Shown here: positions 50,508 to 59,675 of the stretch, in pieces
How positions within the stretch are numbered: the first letter of the stretch is position 1
How the letters are laid out: each line of letters opens with the position of its first letter
Assembly (NCBI GenBank): GCA_020634755.1
Contig: JACKBC010000022.1
Span: 1-64,000 of the forward strand
Length of the DNA stretch: 64,000 nucleotides
Direction of reading: 5' to 3'
Source of the DNA: Caldilineaceae bacterium
GTDB taxonomy: Bacteria; Chloroflexota; Anaerolineae; Caldilineales; Caldilineaceae
Position numbers and translations under genes: made by a program
Notes under the pieces: model-generated
The model's database searches: none
What the model was told of the DNA's origin: nothing
Seen by the model: the letters and a program-made list of their open reading frames with translations, nothing else

Positions 50508-51773
50508 CTAATAGACCTTAATGCGCTGTCCATAAATCATGCGCTGTCCATAAATCGTGATGAGCGCCGCACCCACCGCATCCCACGAATGCCACTGTTC
50601 CACATAGCGACGGCCGGCCTGGCCAAGCTGCTGGCGACAAGCGGGATCGGCCAGCAGCGATAGAATGGCTTGCGCAAATTCAGCCGCGCCATCGGCTACG
50701 CATACGGCTTTGCCGCCTTGACTGCGCAGACCGGATGCCGCCTGAACGCTGGCCACCACCGGCGTTGCACAAGCCATTGCCTCCAGCACTTTGTTCTGGA
50801 TGCCAGTACCGTATGGCACAGGTGCTACGGCCAAGTCTGCTTGCCGCAAATAAGGACGCAAATCCGGCACGGTGCCGGTGGTGATCACGCGTGGCGTCCC
50901 GTCCGCCCCCATATGCAGATTGGCCAGGCTGCGCAACGATGCCGGTGGATCTTTGCCCACGAGCTGCACCAACACATCGGGCTGTTGGGCCCACACCAGC
51001 GGCATAATGTCCTGCACTAGATGCAGCGCCGCCGTGACGTTAGCGTGATAGCTCATTTTGCCGCTGAAAACCAGCGTAGGGCGATCGTTGGCGGCAGCCG
51101 GCATGGCCGACCTCTGGGTAAAATAGGCCAGGTCTACGCCGTTGGCCAGCACGTGCACCTTGTCTGGCGTTCCCGCCAGCGCGTTTAGCGCTTGGGCATC
51201 GGTATGCGCCGTGGCCAGCACCCGATCAAACTGGCGCACCAATTGGCCCTCATAGCGCCGGGTGCGGGCCAGCTCTAGCCCGGTCATGAGCCGACCTTGG
51301 AGCGAACGGCTTTGCTGCGCCGCCTGCGCAAAGAGATGCGAAATGCAGTCCACGCTGTCCCACACAACCGGCGGGCGCTCTGCATCGGCGCTGTGCTGAA
51401 GAATTGATTGTACGTGCCGCCCATAGCGCGCCCCGCGCAGATGCTCCACATGGACGACGTCAAATTGTTGCGTCTGGACCAATGTAGCTAGGTCTTGCGC
51501 CAGCGCGGGATGCCAACAAAACCGGGCCTGAATGGGCGCCGGGCCCGCCAGCGCCGCCAGGGCATTCCAGGCGGCGCGGCCAGAGGAAAGAGGATGCGCC
51601 ATGACTTCTACGCCCAGTTGCCGCAATGCTTCCAGCTCGGTCTGTTCCGTCGCCGAACGCCAGAGCGTAGCCAGCGTTACCGCATGGCCGGCCCGACGCA
51701 GCGCACGAATAAGCTGATAGGGCCGCACGCGGATCAGATTGGGCGTGTATGGCGATATAAATAATATGTGCAT
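50508..51773 (-). CDS. GT4-family glycosyltransferase
   Basis: 421 residues. The N-terminal Rossmann domain starts MHILFISPYTPNLIRVRPYQ, and the C-terminal domain has TLVFSGKMSYHANVTAALHL, LVGKDPPASLRSLANLHMGA and the donor-binding PVPYGTGIQNKVLEAMACATPVVA with the family's E-x7-E-type motif (GTGIQNKVLEAMA). It is cytoplasmic, using a nucleotide-sugar donor to extend the lipid-linked glycan. It is the first gene of a pair with the downstream membrane enzyme, and a family B hairpin lies ~80 nt upstream. Confidence 0.9.
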   Translation of the reverse strand: MHILFISPYTPNLIRVRPYQLIRALRRAGHAVTLATLWRSATEQTELEALRQLGVEVMAHPLSSGRAAWNALAALAGPAPIQARFCWHPALAQDLATLVQTQQFDVVHVEHLRGARYGRHVQSILQHSADAERPPVVWDSVDCISHLFAQAAQQSRSLQGRLMTGLELARTRRYEGQLVRQFDRVLATAHTDAQALNALAGTPDKVHVLANGVDLAYFTQRSAMPAAANDRPTLVFSGKMSYHANVTAALHLVQDIMPLVWAQQPDVLVQLVGKDPPASLRSLANLHMGADGTPRVITTGTVPDLRPYLRQADLAVAPVPYGTGIQNKVLEAMACATPVVASVQAASGLRSQGGKAVCVADGAAEFAQAILSLLADPACRQQLGQAGRRYVEQWHSWDAVGAALITIYGQRMIYGQRIKVY

Positions 51774-51852
51774 ACCGGAATGGTCCTTCTTGAAACGTCA
51801 CGCCATTCCGATGGTGCAGAGTACAATGTACGGCGTCTATCTTGTAAAATTT

Positions 51853-51893
51853 GTATGATGGCGGCTGTGCCAGGCCCAGAGCCATTATGGATC
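51853..51893. repeat. Hairpin repeat, family B, single copy
   Basis: TTTGTATGATGGCGGCTGTG then CCAGGCCCAGAGCCATTATGG: a decayed member, upstream of the GT4 gene. Confidence 0.5.
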
Positions 51894-51913
51894 TAAAGGA
51901 ATAGATCTAACGG

Positions 51914-51990
51914 ACTTACGCAAGCCTTGAGGAAAATTACAAAGTCAGCTTTGTTATGCGCTCCTGGTAATCCACAGGCGCTGCGTAAGT
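51914..51990. repeat. MITE-like element, ACTTACGCA ends, copy 3
   Basis: 77 nt bounded by ACTTACGCAAGCC and GGCGCTGCGTAAGT (complement ACTTACGCAGCGCC). It has no coding capacity. It is followed directly by a 19-bp tandem duplication (51991-52028, unit CGTGTTGAAAAACTTGTGT). Confidence 0.65.
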
Positions 51991-52039
51991 CGTGTTGAAA
52001 AACTTGTGTCGTGTTGAAAAACTTGTGTAGTGTATGAAG

Positions 52040-53308
52040 CTATCCACCAATTCGGTTGTGGATTTTCTCCTGGTCTTCGGCAGCTGGGTTTGGTACGGCA
52101 TAAATAGCATCCCACTTTTTATACATAGTGTGCCAATCGTAATGGGCCAGCGCCCACTGTCGCCCCGCCGCGCCCATTTGCGCCGCGCGTTGTGGATGGT
52201 TCAAGAGATGCAGTACGGCCTGGGCAAAAGCCTGCGGTTCATCGGCCAGCATAATATTTTGGCCGTCGCACAGCTCAATGCCTTCGGCGCCCACGCGGGT
52301 GCTCACCACCGGCAGCCCCCACATCCACGCATCGAGAATTTTGACGCGCATGCCGCCGCCGGCCAGCAGCGGCGCCACAAAAACGGCTGTCTCCTCCAGA
52401 TAGGGTGTGGGGTCATCGACAAAACCGGTCACATCCAAATTCTGCCGCGGAATGCCCAGCTTCTGAAGCTGGGGCGGCGGCTGTTTGCCAATCACGGTTA
52501 GACAGACATCGGGCGCTTGGGCCAACACCTGGCCAAATACATGTTCGGCAAACCAGCTAATGCCCTGGGCATTGGGTGGATAGTGCAGACCACCCAGAAA
52601 GGTGACGCGCCGCGCCGGCTGGCGGGCTGCCAGCATGGGCTTGTCTTCGGCATCGCCGCAAATGGGAATAATGCCGGCGTTGGGCAGAATTAGGTTGTGC
52701 TGAGCCGCCTGCGCCTGCAAAACGGCCAAATCATCACGCGTTACCCAGACCACGTGGTCAAATTGCGTGCAGGTTTGCACTTCAAAATGGGCCAGCTTGC
52801 GCGCCTCCATCTGCAACAGTTGGCGCTTGAGCGGATTGGCTTCACTGCTGGCCAGCCGCTGCGGAATCATAAAGACCGCGTTGTGTTGATCCAAGACGGT
52901 TTGGGCCGCCGGCAACAGCTTTTGCTTCAGCCAAAGCGCATAGGGCGCCATCCAAAGCTGGTCAGCGTGAATGGCGTCAAATGGTCCGGCCTGCTCTACG
53001 ACTGACGTGAGTAAACCGCTCATGGCCGTGGTCCAGTCGCGTTCAATAATAAAAGAGCGATTGGTAATCAGGCTGCGTAACAGGTGCACGCCATCTAGCA
53101 GCTTGGATCGCGGCATTTGGATGGTATGAACTGCGTGGCAAAAGCTGCGCAAATGCGCCACGGATGCGGCTGTATCGGTGGCGCGCACAAAGGAAACCAG
53201 CGTAATTTCATGGCGCTGAGCCAGATGACGCAGCACGTAATAGGCGCGCAGTTTGGGGCCGGCATCCAGCGGGTAGGGCAGAACTTGGGTCAGAAACAGA
53301 ATACGCAT
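52040..53308 (-). CDS. GT4-family glycosyltransferase
   Basis: 422 residues from the ATG at 53308; the frame is open further, but the family begins MRILFLTQVLPYPLDAGPKL. The start is one nucleotide after the stop of the upstream GT2 gene. Motifs: VLDQHNAVFMIPQRL, RVTFLGGLHYPPNAQGISWF, LTVIGKQPPPQLQKLGIPRQ and VAPLLAGGGMRVKILDAWMWGLPVVST with the donor-binding acidic residues. It belongs to the group often found with PEP-CTERM or exopolysaccharide loci. A cytoplasmic enzyme that adds one sugar of the repeat unit. Confidence 0.92.
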   Translation of the reverse strand: MRILFLTQVLPYPLDAGPKLRAYYVLRHLAQRHEITLVSFVRATDTAASVAHLRSFCHAVHTIQMPRSKLLDGVHLLRSLITNRSFIIERDWTTAMSGLLTSVVEQAGPFDAIHADQLWMAPYALWLKQKLLPAAQTVLDQHNAVFMIPQRLASSEANPLKRQLLQMEARKLAHFEVQTCTQFDHVVWVTRDDLAVLQAQAAQHNLILPNAGIIPICGDAEDKPMLAARQPARRVTFLGGLHYPPNAQGISWFAEHVFGQVLAQAPDVCLTVIGKQPPPQLQKLGIPRQNLDVTGFVDDPTPYLEETAVFVAPLLAGGGMRVKILDAWMWGLPVVSTRVGAEGIELCDGQNIMLADEPQAFAQAVLHLLNHPQRAAQMGAAGRQWALAHYDWHTMYKKWDAIYAVPNPAAEDQEKIHNRIGG

Positions 53309-53309
53309 A

Positions 53310-54302
53310 TTAAAATTCAGGCAGCAAACAGAGGAGGCGCCAATAGTTGGCGGTGAGGGCTCGGCAATCCTGTCGCTGTGCTTTGTGGCCGACACATGCA
53401 AAAGGGCTGGCCGCCAGCCGCGCCAGGCTGGCCAAGAGCAAAACCACTTTGTAGAGCGCGGCCGTGCGCGCGCCATGCCGCTTGCGAAAATAGAGCACTT
53501 TGTAGCGGTATAGATTTAGAAACATCTCGCGCGCCACCAGCTGGGTGCTCTGCGCACCATAATGGATCACCTCTGCTTGTGGCACCCAATAGAGCTGCCA
53601 GCCCGCCTGTTGGATACGTTTGCAAAGGTCCACTTCTTCGGAATAGATAAAGAACGCGTTATCCAGACCGCCCACCTGCTCAAATAGATCGCGGCGTATC
53701 AACAAACAGGCGCCTTTGATAATGTCCACTGGGTGCGCGTGATGCAGCGACCAGCGCGCTATTGGATATTCGGCATAGGCATGGAGCCGGTCCATATGAA
53801 AGAGCCGCCACAGCTCGCGCCAGAGCGTGGGCGCCGGGCTGCACGAAGGCTGCAAAGTGAGATCGGCATTGAGCAGGCGCGGTCCCACGGCGCCCACGTT
53901 ATCGTGCGCCTCCATAAAGGCTAGCAGCGTGGTGACCGCGCCTGCCTTGACCACGGTGTCAGGATTGAGCAGGAGGAGATATTTGCCGCTGCTCTGGGCA
54001 ATGGCTTGGTTGTTGGCGCGCGCAAAACCGACATTTTCGGCATTGGCAATCACTTTGACCCAGGGAAACTGTTCCCGCAGCATAGCGACGCTGTCATCGG
54101 TAGAACGGTTATCCACCACAAGAACTTCGCAGGAACTGGGCAACGCAAACAGGTGCGAGCTGCTCATTGGCCCATGGAGGATCGAGCGATTGACGGAGAG
54201 CGTTGCATAGAGCGATTGCAGACAATCTGACAGCATTTGCGCTGTGTTCCAATTGACAATAATTATTGATAATAACAGACTTGGTGGATCGGCTTTTCTC
54301 AT
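53310..54302 (-). CDS. GT2-family glycosyltransferase (rhamnosyltransferase-like)
   Basis: 330 residues with a single GT-A domain: LLSIIIVNWNTAQMLSDCLQ, VLVVDNRSTDDSVAML, ENVGFARANNQAIAQSSGKY, LLLLNPDTVV (DxD-equivalent NPD) and IKGACLLIRRDLFEQVGGLD, GFFIYSEEVDLCKR-like FFIYSEEVDLCKRIQQAGWQ with the catalytic base region. The pattern matches rhamnosyl- and related transferases. A C-terminal amphipathic segment (FLNLYRYKVLYFRKRHG) may attach it to the membrane. It is in an operon with the GT4 gene downstream. Confidence 0.92.
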   Translation of the reverse strand: MRKADPPSLLLSIIIVNWNTAQMLSDCLQSLYATLSVNRSILHGPMSSSHLFALPSSCEVLVVDNRSTDDSVAMLREQFPWVKVIANAENVGFARANNQAIAQSSGKYLLLLNPDTVVKAGAVTTLLAFMEAHDNVGAVGPRLLNADLTLQPSCSPAPTLWRELWRLFHMDRLHAYAEYPIARWSLHHAHPVDIIKGACLLIRRDLFEQVGGLDNAFFIYSEEVDLCKRIQQAGWQLYWVPQAEVIHYGAQSTQLVAREMFLNLYRYKVLYFRKRHGARTAALYKVVLLLASLARLAASPFACVGHKAQRQDCRALTANYWRLLCLLPEF

Positions 54303-54368
54303 TTTGAATTTATTACGCTATGAACGGGTTTGTCGCTTTGGGTTCAACTGGCTGTGTGCGCCGGCATG

Positions 54369-54734
54369 CTACCGCGTCATGATAAAAAGGCCGCCCATGA
54401 TGACCAGCGTGCCCAGCACTTTGTGCCAGGTGAACAGTTCGCCAAACACCAGGAGAGAAATAAACATCACCAGCACAAAGGAAAGGCTCATAAATGGATA
54501 GGCAAAGCTCAGCTCAAATTTAGTCATGGCCGCCATCCAGCAGAGCGAAGCAATGAAAGCGGAAGCCAATGCCGAAAGCACCCACGGATTTGCAAATTGT
54601 TGGAGTAGAAAAAAGAGCTTGGCCGTCAAAGCTGGGGGCAACTCTCCTGCCCGGGCCATTTGCCAGCGCAGGGTCAGCTGTCCATAAACAGTAAATAAAA
54701 TTGTCAGCGCAATGTATATATATCCCATGCGCAT
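54369..54734 (-). CDS. Small multidrug-resistance-type transporter/flippase
   Basis: 121 residues, four membrane helices: IYIALTILFTVYGQLTLRWQ, FANPWVLSALASAFIASLCW, LSFAYPFMSLSFVLVMFISL and HKVLGTLVIMGGLFIM. The pattern, with a charged residue in helix 1 replaced by polar ones and SFAYPFMSLSF in helix 3, fits the EamA/SMR group to which the ArnE/ArnF undecaprenyl-phosphate-sugar flippases belong. Within a glycan locus a flippase for polyprenyl-phosphate-sugar is a plausible role. It would supply GT39-type enzymes. It works as a dimer (family knowledge). Confidence 0.85.
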   Translation of the reverse strand: MRMGYIYIALTILFTVYGQLTLRWQMARAGELPPALTAKLFFLLQQFANPWVLSALASAFIASLCWMAAMTKFELSFAYPFMSLSFVLVMFISLLVFGELFTWHKVLGTLVIMGGLFIMTR

Positions 54735-55700
54735 AGTTTAATTGCACTTTAGTGGAAATGTGTATTACGAAACGCTAACACGACTTGCGCCGCGCCATTG
54801 GTTTTGCCAGAATGCGAACGAGCCATAGACAAGCGCGAACTTGGTGAGCGCAACCGATATTTTCGGTCACTGACGGCGCAAAGCGTCCGCTGCGTCTGCT
54901 ACATAAAGCGACCCATTTGTTGATGACGGGCGTAGCGGCTTGAAAGATACGGTTCGACCCGATTTTGTGTGTTCCTGTCAAATGTGTTTATAGAGCCAAA
55001 AGGTATGATGGCCACATTATTTAAAGTAATACGACACCGGTTGAAACCAGCGCCTGTCAGCCAAAGTACGCTAAAGCGCACTCTGATTTCAGCCCGCTTT
55101 TGTGTATTAACAAAATAGTCCTAGCATCCCAGAAGTTCGACTTCTCCGAGAAGTCGAACTTCTATGCCGGTGTTAATTTATAAATCTGCAATAGCGGGCT
55201 TGCCCTATGAGACATAGGCCTCAGCCTGTGGTATGAATTACTTTACGTGACGCATCTATAAAGTGTAGCACAAAATACTGGTCGATCAGCTAGGTAAAAA
55301 CTGTTCTACTATATAGTAGAATGTCCCATGATCTGTGCCATACTTGAATAAGAGGCGGTTTCAGCAGAAAACCGATTGAGACTCTATCCACAAATTCGGG
55401 TTTGAATCGTAAGCAGTCTTTGATGCGTCGGTTTGCACAGAGAATGTACAGACAGACTTAGTGAAATCGCTTTTGCCATTGCACAATGGCGTGAATGCAG
55501 TGCGTCTTCCATTGCCACCGGATCGAAGCCCGACCCCTGCATTGTACTATGGTGAAAATCGCAATTCGATTTGCCTCCCCTGCAATAGAAGGAGGCAACT
55601 GCTAATTGGATTGGCGCCAAATAGAAGTTATAGCGTATGGCAGAATGTTCCGCACAGGTCGAAAGCCTGGTCTATCTGCCTGTGCGGGTCTGGGGGAAAG
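54735..55700. other. Intergenic region upstream of the secreted-protein pair
   Basis: About 970 nt without a convincing gene. The frame of the next gene is open from 55461 but has no ribosome-binding site or signal peptide there. It contains a perfect hairpin (55131-55163), described separately, and an AT-rich stretch around 55260-55320. Confidence 0.55.
55131..55163. repeat. Perfect AGAAGTTCGACTTCT hairpin
   Basis: A 15-bp perfect stem (55131-55145 with 55149-55163) around CCG. Its stem is itself nearly palindromic and matches the inner hairpin of the element at 44055-44133. Confidence 0.75.
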
Positions 55701-56912
55701 ATGAAACCTGTATACAATGTAAGTGGAAGACCCTATTGGAAAGTTCTACAAATTGGCGCTGTATTGGCCACTGCCTTCCTGTTGATGGCGCTGTTCAGCG
55801 TCCATACACAAGCACAATCCCTTGACGACCTGGCCTGCGTTGAGACCTTGCCCAGCGTGGTCTACTTGGGAGAGTATCCCGGAACCTATACGTTGCCCGA
55901 CGGATACTCGACATTTGTGGTCAAGCGCCACAATCCATTTCGCTTTGATTTAGATGCCGGTCAAACAAGTGGCGGGGTCACACAGTACACAACGGCAGAT
56001 CGTGAGCGCGTGTGGGCCTGCACGGGTGAATGCGATTTTACCGCCTTTAAATATGTGCCCATCGATTTGGGTGAATTGGGGACCGGTGCGCGTATCGATT
56101 TTGTGGTGTTGGATGATGACGGCTTGGCCCAAAATAACGATCAGCGCCGCGATTGGTGGGCGGTTGACGACCCAATGCAGCCCTATCTGATTGTTGAAGA
56201 TCAGCAGATGGTGGAAGACTTGAGCTTCACCGTGCCTTTTGAAGGTCACTGGTATTTCTATGCGGCCGATTCGATCGGGCTGATCACGCGTTGTGTGCAG
56301 CTGCCCGAGCCGACGCCGACGGAAACGCCGACCGCCACATCGACCCCTACGCTGACGCCAACGAGCACGGTGTTGCCAACGAATACGGTGTTGCCGACGA
56401 GCACGCCAACCATAACGCCCATGCCCACTGAGACGCCGACTGCAACGTCAACTGAGACGCCTGTGGCAACGGACACACCAACCGCAACGCCAACGGCTAC
56501 CAATACGCCGGTTGTTTTGCCCACGGCTGTCACAGCTACGCCCACGCCGATCCCCACGGCTGTGCATCCACCGACCGCCATCGATCTGGTCAGCTTTACG
56601 GCGACGCTGCATGGCGGTGGTACGGTGCTGCTGTGGGAAACGGGCAGCGAAGTACAAACGCTGGGATTCCAGCTATGGCGCAGCACTACGGGCACTCGGA
56701 CAGATGCGATCCAAGTAACCACGACGCTGATTGCGGCCAAGGGGAGCGCAAACGACGGGGCCGATTACAGCTATACCGATATGGCGATCCAGCAGGGAAT
56801 TCACTACACGTATTGGCTGCAAGAAGTGCGGCTAGACGGAACAACCCAAGATGTAGGTATGGTGCAGCCGCAATTTAGCGGAATGCTTTATCTGCCGCTG
56901 ATTGCCCAATAA
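55701..56912 (+). CDS. Secreted protein of unknown function, paralog 1
   Basis: 403 residues from the ATG at 55701 (GGGGGAAAG upstream). A signal peptide (VLQIGAVLATAFLLMALFSV, cut near TQAQS) precedes a ~190-residue domain with conserved cysteines (LACVETLPSVVYLGEYPG, RVWACTGECDFTAFK, GLITRCVQ), then a Thr/Pro-rich linker and a ~110-residue C-terminal beta domain (VLLWETGSEVQTLGFQLWRS, IHYTYWLQEVRLDG). It shares both domains, including VHPPTAI and the LDDDGLAQN segment, with the next gene. Both may be surface glycoproteins or adhesins. I do not recognise a named family. Confidence 0.82.
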   Translation: MKPVYNVSGRPYWKVLQIGAVLATAFLLMALFSVHTQAQSLDDLACVETLPSVVYLGEYPGTYTLPDGYSTFVVKRHNPFRFDLDAGQTSGGVTQYTTADRERVWACTGECDFTAFKYVPIDLGELGTGARIDFVVLDDDGLAQNNDQRRDWWAVDDPMQPYLIVEDQQMVEDLSFTVPFEGHWYFYAADSIGLITRCVQLPEPTPTETPTATSTPTLTPTSTVLPTNTVLPTSTPTITPMPTETPTATSTETPVATDTPTATPTATNTPVVLPTAVTATPTPIPTAVHPPTAIDLVSFTATLHGGGTVLLWETGSEVQTLGFQLWRSTTGTRTDAIQVTTTLIAAKGSANDGADYSYTDMAIQQGIHYTYWLQEVRLDGTTQDVGMVQPQFSGMLYLPLIAQ

Positions 56913-56950
56913 TAGATTGCCCAATACGAAGTTGTAGTGTTGTGCGAAAA

Positions 56951-56984
56951 GAGCCCCAGGCGTCCGCCTGGGGCTCTTTTTTTT
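56951..56984 (+). terminator. Intrinsic terminator between the two paralogs
   Basis: GAGCCCCAGGC / GCCTGGGGCTC stem with a four-base turn, followed by eight T residues. The two genes are therefore separate transcription units. Confidence 0.93.
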
Positions 56985-57187
56985 ATAGCATAAATTATTG
57001 GACTGAATAGGATCTGACTTTTGTCCTGCATGCATTGACATCATTTTGTAACATAATGACATCAACCCGTTCAATACAAATGTAGCACTTGGGCGTATGA
57101 TAAATGTAAGTTTGCACCATAGGACAAAATGCCAAGAACCAAACGTAGCATAGTAAATTATACTTAAGGATTCAACGGAGAGTTAAC

Positions 57188-58462
57188 ATGAATGCACTAG
57201 AATCTCTACGCACCAAGGTGAGTGCTCAACACATTGTTGTTTTTGTAGGAGCCATTGTTCTCCTCATTGTCTTTTTTGCTTCTACAAATGCTCAGTCCCC
57301 CGAGGTATTTGAAGATAGCATCGGCCCCGTCAGTGGTGAGCTGTTTTGTGTGGATCAGCTGCCTGAAATCACCTTTTTAGGTGAATATCCTGGCGATTAT
57401 ACGCTGCCGGCGGGCTACGACATGTTTATTGTCAAGCGCCGCGGCCCGTTCCGTTTTGATCAGGAAGCGGGAGCTACTCAAAATGGTCAGCAGGTGTACA
57501 GCACCAAAGATCGCGAACGCGTGTGGGCCTGCACGGGCGAATGTACCTTTTCTTCCTATAACAAAACCGCTGTCGATTTTGGGGCGGTGTCGACCGGACA
57601 GCAGCTTGAAATCATCGTGCTGGATGACGACGGGCTCGCCCAAAACGACGATCAGCGTCGTAACTGGTGGGCTGCCAATGACGCCACGCTGCCACATGAA
57701 GTGGTGCAAGATCAGCAGATGACCGAATATCTTGATTTTACTGTGCCGTTCGATGCCAACTGGTATTTTTATGCGGCCGACTCCATTGGGGTTGTGACGC
57801 AGTGTGTACAGCCGTTGCCGACGCCAACGCCTACAGAAACAGCCACCCCTGTTTCCACGGAGACGCCGACTGCAACCAATACCGTTGCACCCACGGCCAC
57901 GGAAACAGCGACGCCCACGCCGACCAATACGGTTGCGCCAACGGAAACGGCAACGCCGACCGCCACAAACACACCGGTGGCAACACAAACGGCTGAGTCC
58001 ACGGCAACCGAAACGGTAGCGCCGACGGCCACGAGTACGCCAACCAATACGCCCACTGTGCCGGTGGCTGGCCATGAAGTGACGGCTACGCCCACACCAT
58101 TGCCCACCGCCGTGCATCCGCCGACCGCGATTGAGGTGATCCAGATGGCGGCTCATGTGAACAATGACCAGGTAATCGTTAACTGGGAGACTGGTTCAGA
58201 AATTGGGACGCTGGGCTTTAACGTGTGGCGCGGCGCCAGCGGCCAACGTGCAGAAGCCATCCGGCTTACCGACACGCTGATTCCCAGCCGCGGCAGCACG
58301 ACGACCGGCGCCACGTATGAATTTACCGATATGACGGCCCAGACCGGCGTCCACTACACGTACTGGATTGAAGAAGTAGAGCTAGGTGGTACAAGTTCTG
58401 ATGCAGGTTCTGTGCGAACAGAATTCCAGAGTTACTTCTATCTGCCCTACACAACCAGGTAA
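57188..58462 (+). CDS. Secreted protein of unknown function, paralog 2
   Basis: 424 residues from an ATG with CGGAGAG upstream. A signal peptide (IVVFVGAIVLLIVFFASTNA) precedes the cysteine-containing domain (LFCVDQLPEITFLGEYPGDY, RVWACTGECTFSSYN, GVVTQCVQ), a Thr/Pro-rich linker (about residues 213-300) and the same C-terminal domain as paralog 1 (VIVNWETGSEIGTLGFNVWR, VHYTYWIEEVELGG). The N-terminal and C-terminal domains are well conserved between the two genes while the linkers differ in length and sequence. Tandem duplication followed by divergence is likely. Confidence 0.82.
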   Translation: MNALESLRTKVSAQHIVVFVGAIVLLIVFFASTNAQSPEVFEDSIGPVSGELFCVDQLPEITFLGEYPGDYTLPAGYDMFIVKRRGPFRFDQEAGATQNGQQVYSTKDRERVWACTGECTFSSYNKTAVDFGAVSTGQQLEIIVLDDDGLAQNDDQRRNWWAANDATLPHEVVQDQQMTEYLDFTVPFDANWYFYAADSIGVVTQCVQPLPTPTPTETATPVSTETPTATNTVAPTATETATPTPTNTVAPTETATPTATNTPVATQTAESTATETVAPTATSTPTNTPTVPVAGHEVTATPTPLPTAVHPPTAIEVIQMAAHVNNDQVIVNWETGSEIGTLGFNVWRGASGQRAEAIRLTDTLIPSRGSTTTGATYEFTDMTAQTGVHYTYWIEEVELGGTSSDAGSVRTEFQSYFYLPYTTR

Positions 58463-58500
58463 GTGCATGAGTAAGTGCAAAGCATAGCCAAAATCACACA

Positions 58501-58536
58501 AAAAGGGCCAAGTCTGCTGCGACTTGGCCCTTTTTT
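58501..58536 (+). terminator. Intrinsic terminator after paralog 2
   Basis: AAAAGGGCCAAGTC / GACTTGGCCCTTTT stem around TGCTGC, followed by TTCG. The T-run is within the stem's 3' arm. Confidence 0.9.
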
Positions 58537-58723
58537 CGCCTCTATCCACCTTTGGCGTGTCGTAAAAAAGGCATTCTCAGGAATTCCCAATATGATAGAG
58601 CTACTAAGTTTGTATTCTTGCGCAAACAGGAAAAAACTTTAGCTTGCGTACAGCCCCAATATTCTCATCTACTTTTCGCTTCATACTTCTGGTGCATTCC
58701 CGCCCCATGTTATAATAAACGGC

Positions 58724-59659
58724 ATGACGGCAATTATTACGTTGACGGCAAATCCCACGGTCGATAAAAGTACAACAACGCAACAAGTTGTGCCGGAAAA
58801 TAAGTTGCGCTGCGCCGCCTTGCAGCATGAACCGGGCGGTGGCGGCATCAACGTGTCGCGCGCCATTCACCAACTGGGCGGTGACTCAATCGCCTTCTTT
58901 TTGGCTGGCGGGCCCAATGGGCGCATTTTGCAGTCGCTGCTGAATGAACAGCAGATAGTGTGCCACCCGCATCCCATTGCCGGGTGGACGCGTGAAAGCT
59001 TCAGCGTGTATGAGAACGCCACCACGTTGCAATATCGATTTGTGATGCCCGGGCCGGATGTACAGCCAGCAGAATGGCAGGACGCCCTAAACGAACTGGG
59101 CGAGATGGCGCGCAATGTAGATTACATTGTGGCCAGCGGCAGTCTACCTCCTGGTGTACCGGTCGATTTTTACGCCCGTGTGGCTCGTCTTGTGCGCAGC
59201 ACCAATACGCGGCTGGTGGTGGATACATCGGGCGATGCGCTGTGGGAAACGCTGAATGAGAGCGTCTTTATGCTCAAACCCAATATTGTAGAATTGGAGA
59301 CGCTCATGGGCCACAAATTTACCGAACAGGCGCAGATTCACGACGTGGCCAGCGAACTGATTCGAGACGGAAAATGTGAAATCATGTTGATCTCGCTGGG
59401 CGCCCAGGGTGCGTTTGTGGCGTCGGCCCAAGGTGGCGAATTTTTACGGGCGCCCACCGTGCCTATTCAAAGCAAAGTGGGTGCAGGCGACAGCATGGTG
59501 GGTGGCGCCGTGCTGGCGTTGGCGCAAGGCCGTTCTACGCACGAGGCCATGCTATACGGTGTGGCGGCCGGCAGCGCCGCGGTGATGACGCCTGGCTCAT
59601 TGCTCTGTCGCCGCGAAGATACCGAAATGCTCTTTGCGCAAATGAAGTTAGCACAATAA
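58724..59659 (+). CDS. pfkB: 6-phosphofructokinase, PfkB (Pfk-2) type
   Basis: 311 residues, closely resembling E. coli Pfk-2 along its length: ITLTANPTVDKSTTTQQVVP, KLRCAALQHEPGGGGINVSR (substrate-binding GGGGIN), QYRFVMPGPDVQ, ASGSLPPGVPVDFYAR, LKPNIVELETLMGH, SLGAQGAFV and the ATP/anion-hole motif VGAGDSMVGGAVLALAQG, which carries the catalytic aspartate. It phosphorylates fructose-6-phosphate. 1-Phosphofructokinase or tagatose-6-phosphate kinase are the alternatives, but PEGKLRC-like and FVMPGP features point to Pfk-2. It stands 16 nt upstream of recN, so co-transcription is likely. Confidence 0.9.
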   Translation: MTAIITLTANPTVDKSTTTQQVVPENKLRCAALQHEPGGGGINVSRAIHQLGGDSIAFFLAGGPNGRILQSLLNEQQIVCHPHPIAGWTRESFSVYENATTLQYRFVMPGPDVQPAEWQDALNELGEMARNVDYIVASGSLPPGVPVDFYARVARLVRSTNTRLVVDTSGDALWETLNESVFMLKPNIVELETLMGHKFTEQAQIHDVASELIRDGKCEIMLISLGAQGAFVASAQGGEFLRAPTVPIQSKVGAGDSMVGGAVLALAQGRSTHEAMLYGVAAGSAAVMTPGSLLCRREDTEMLFAQMKLAQ

Positions 59660-59675
59660 GAACAACGAAAAGACT

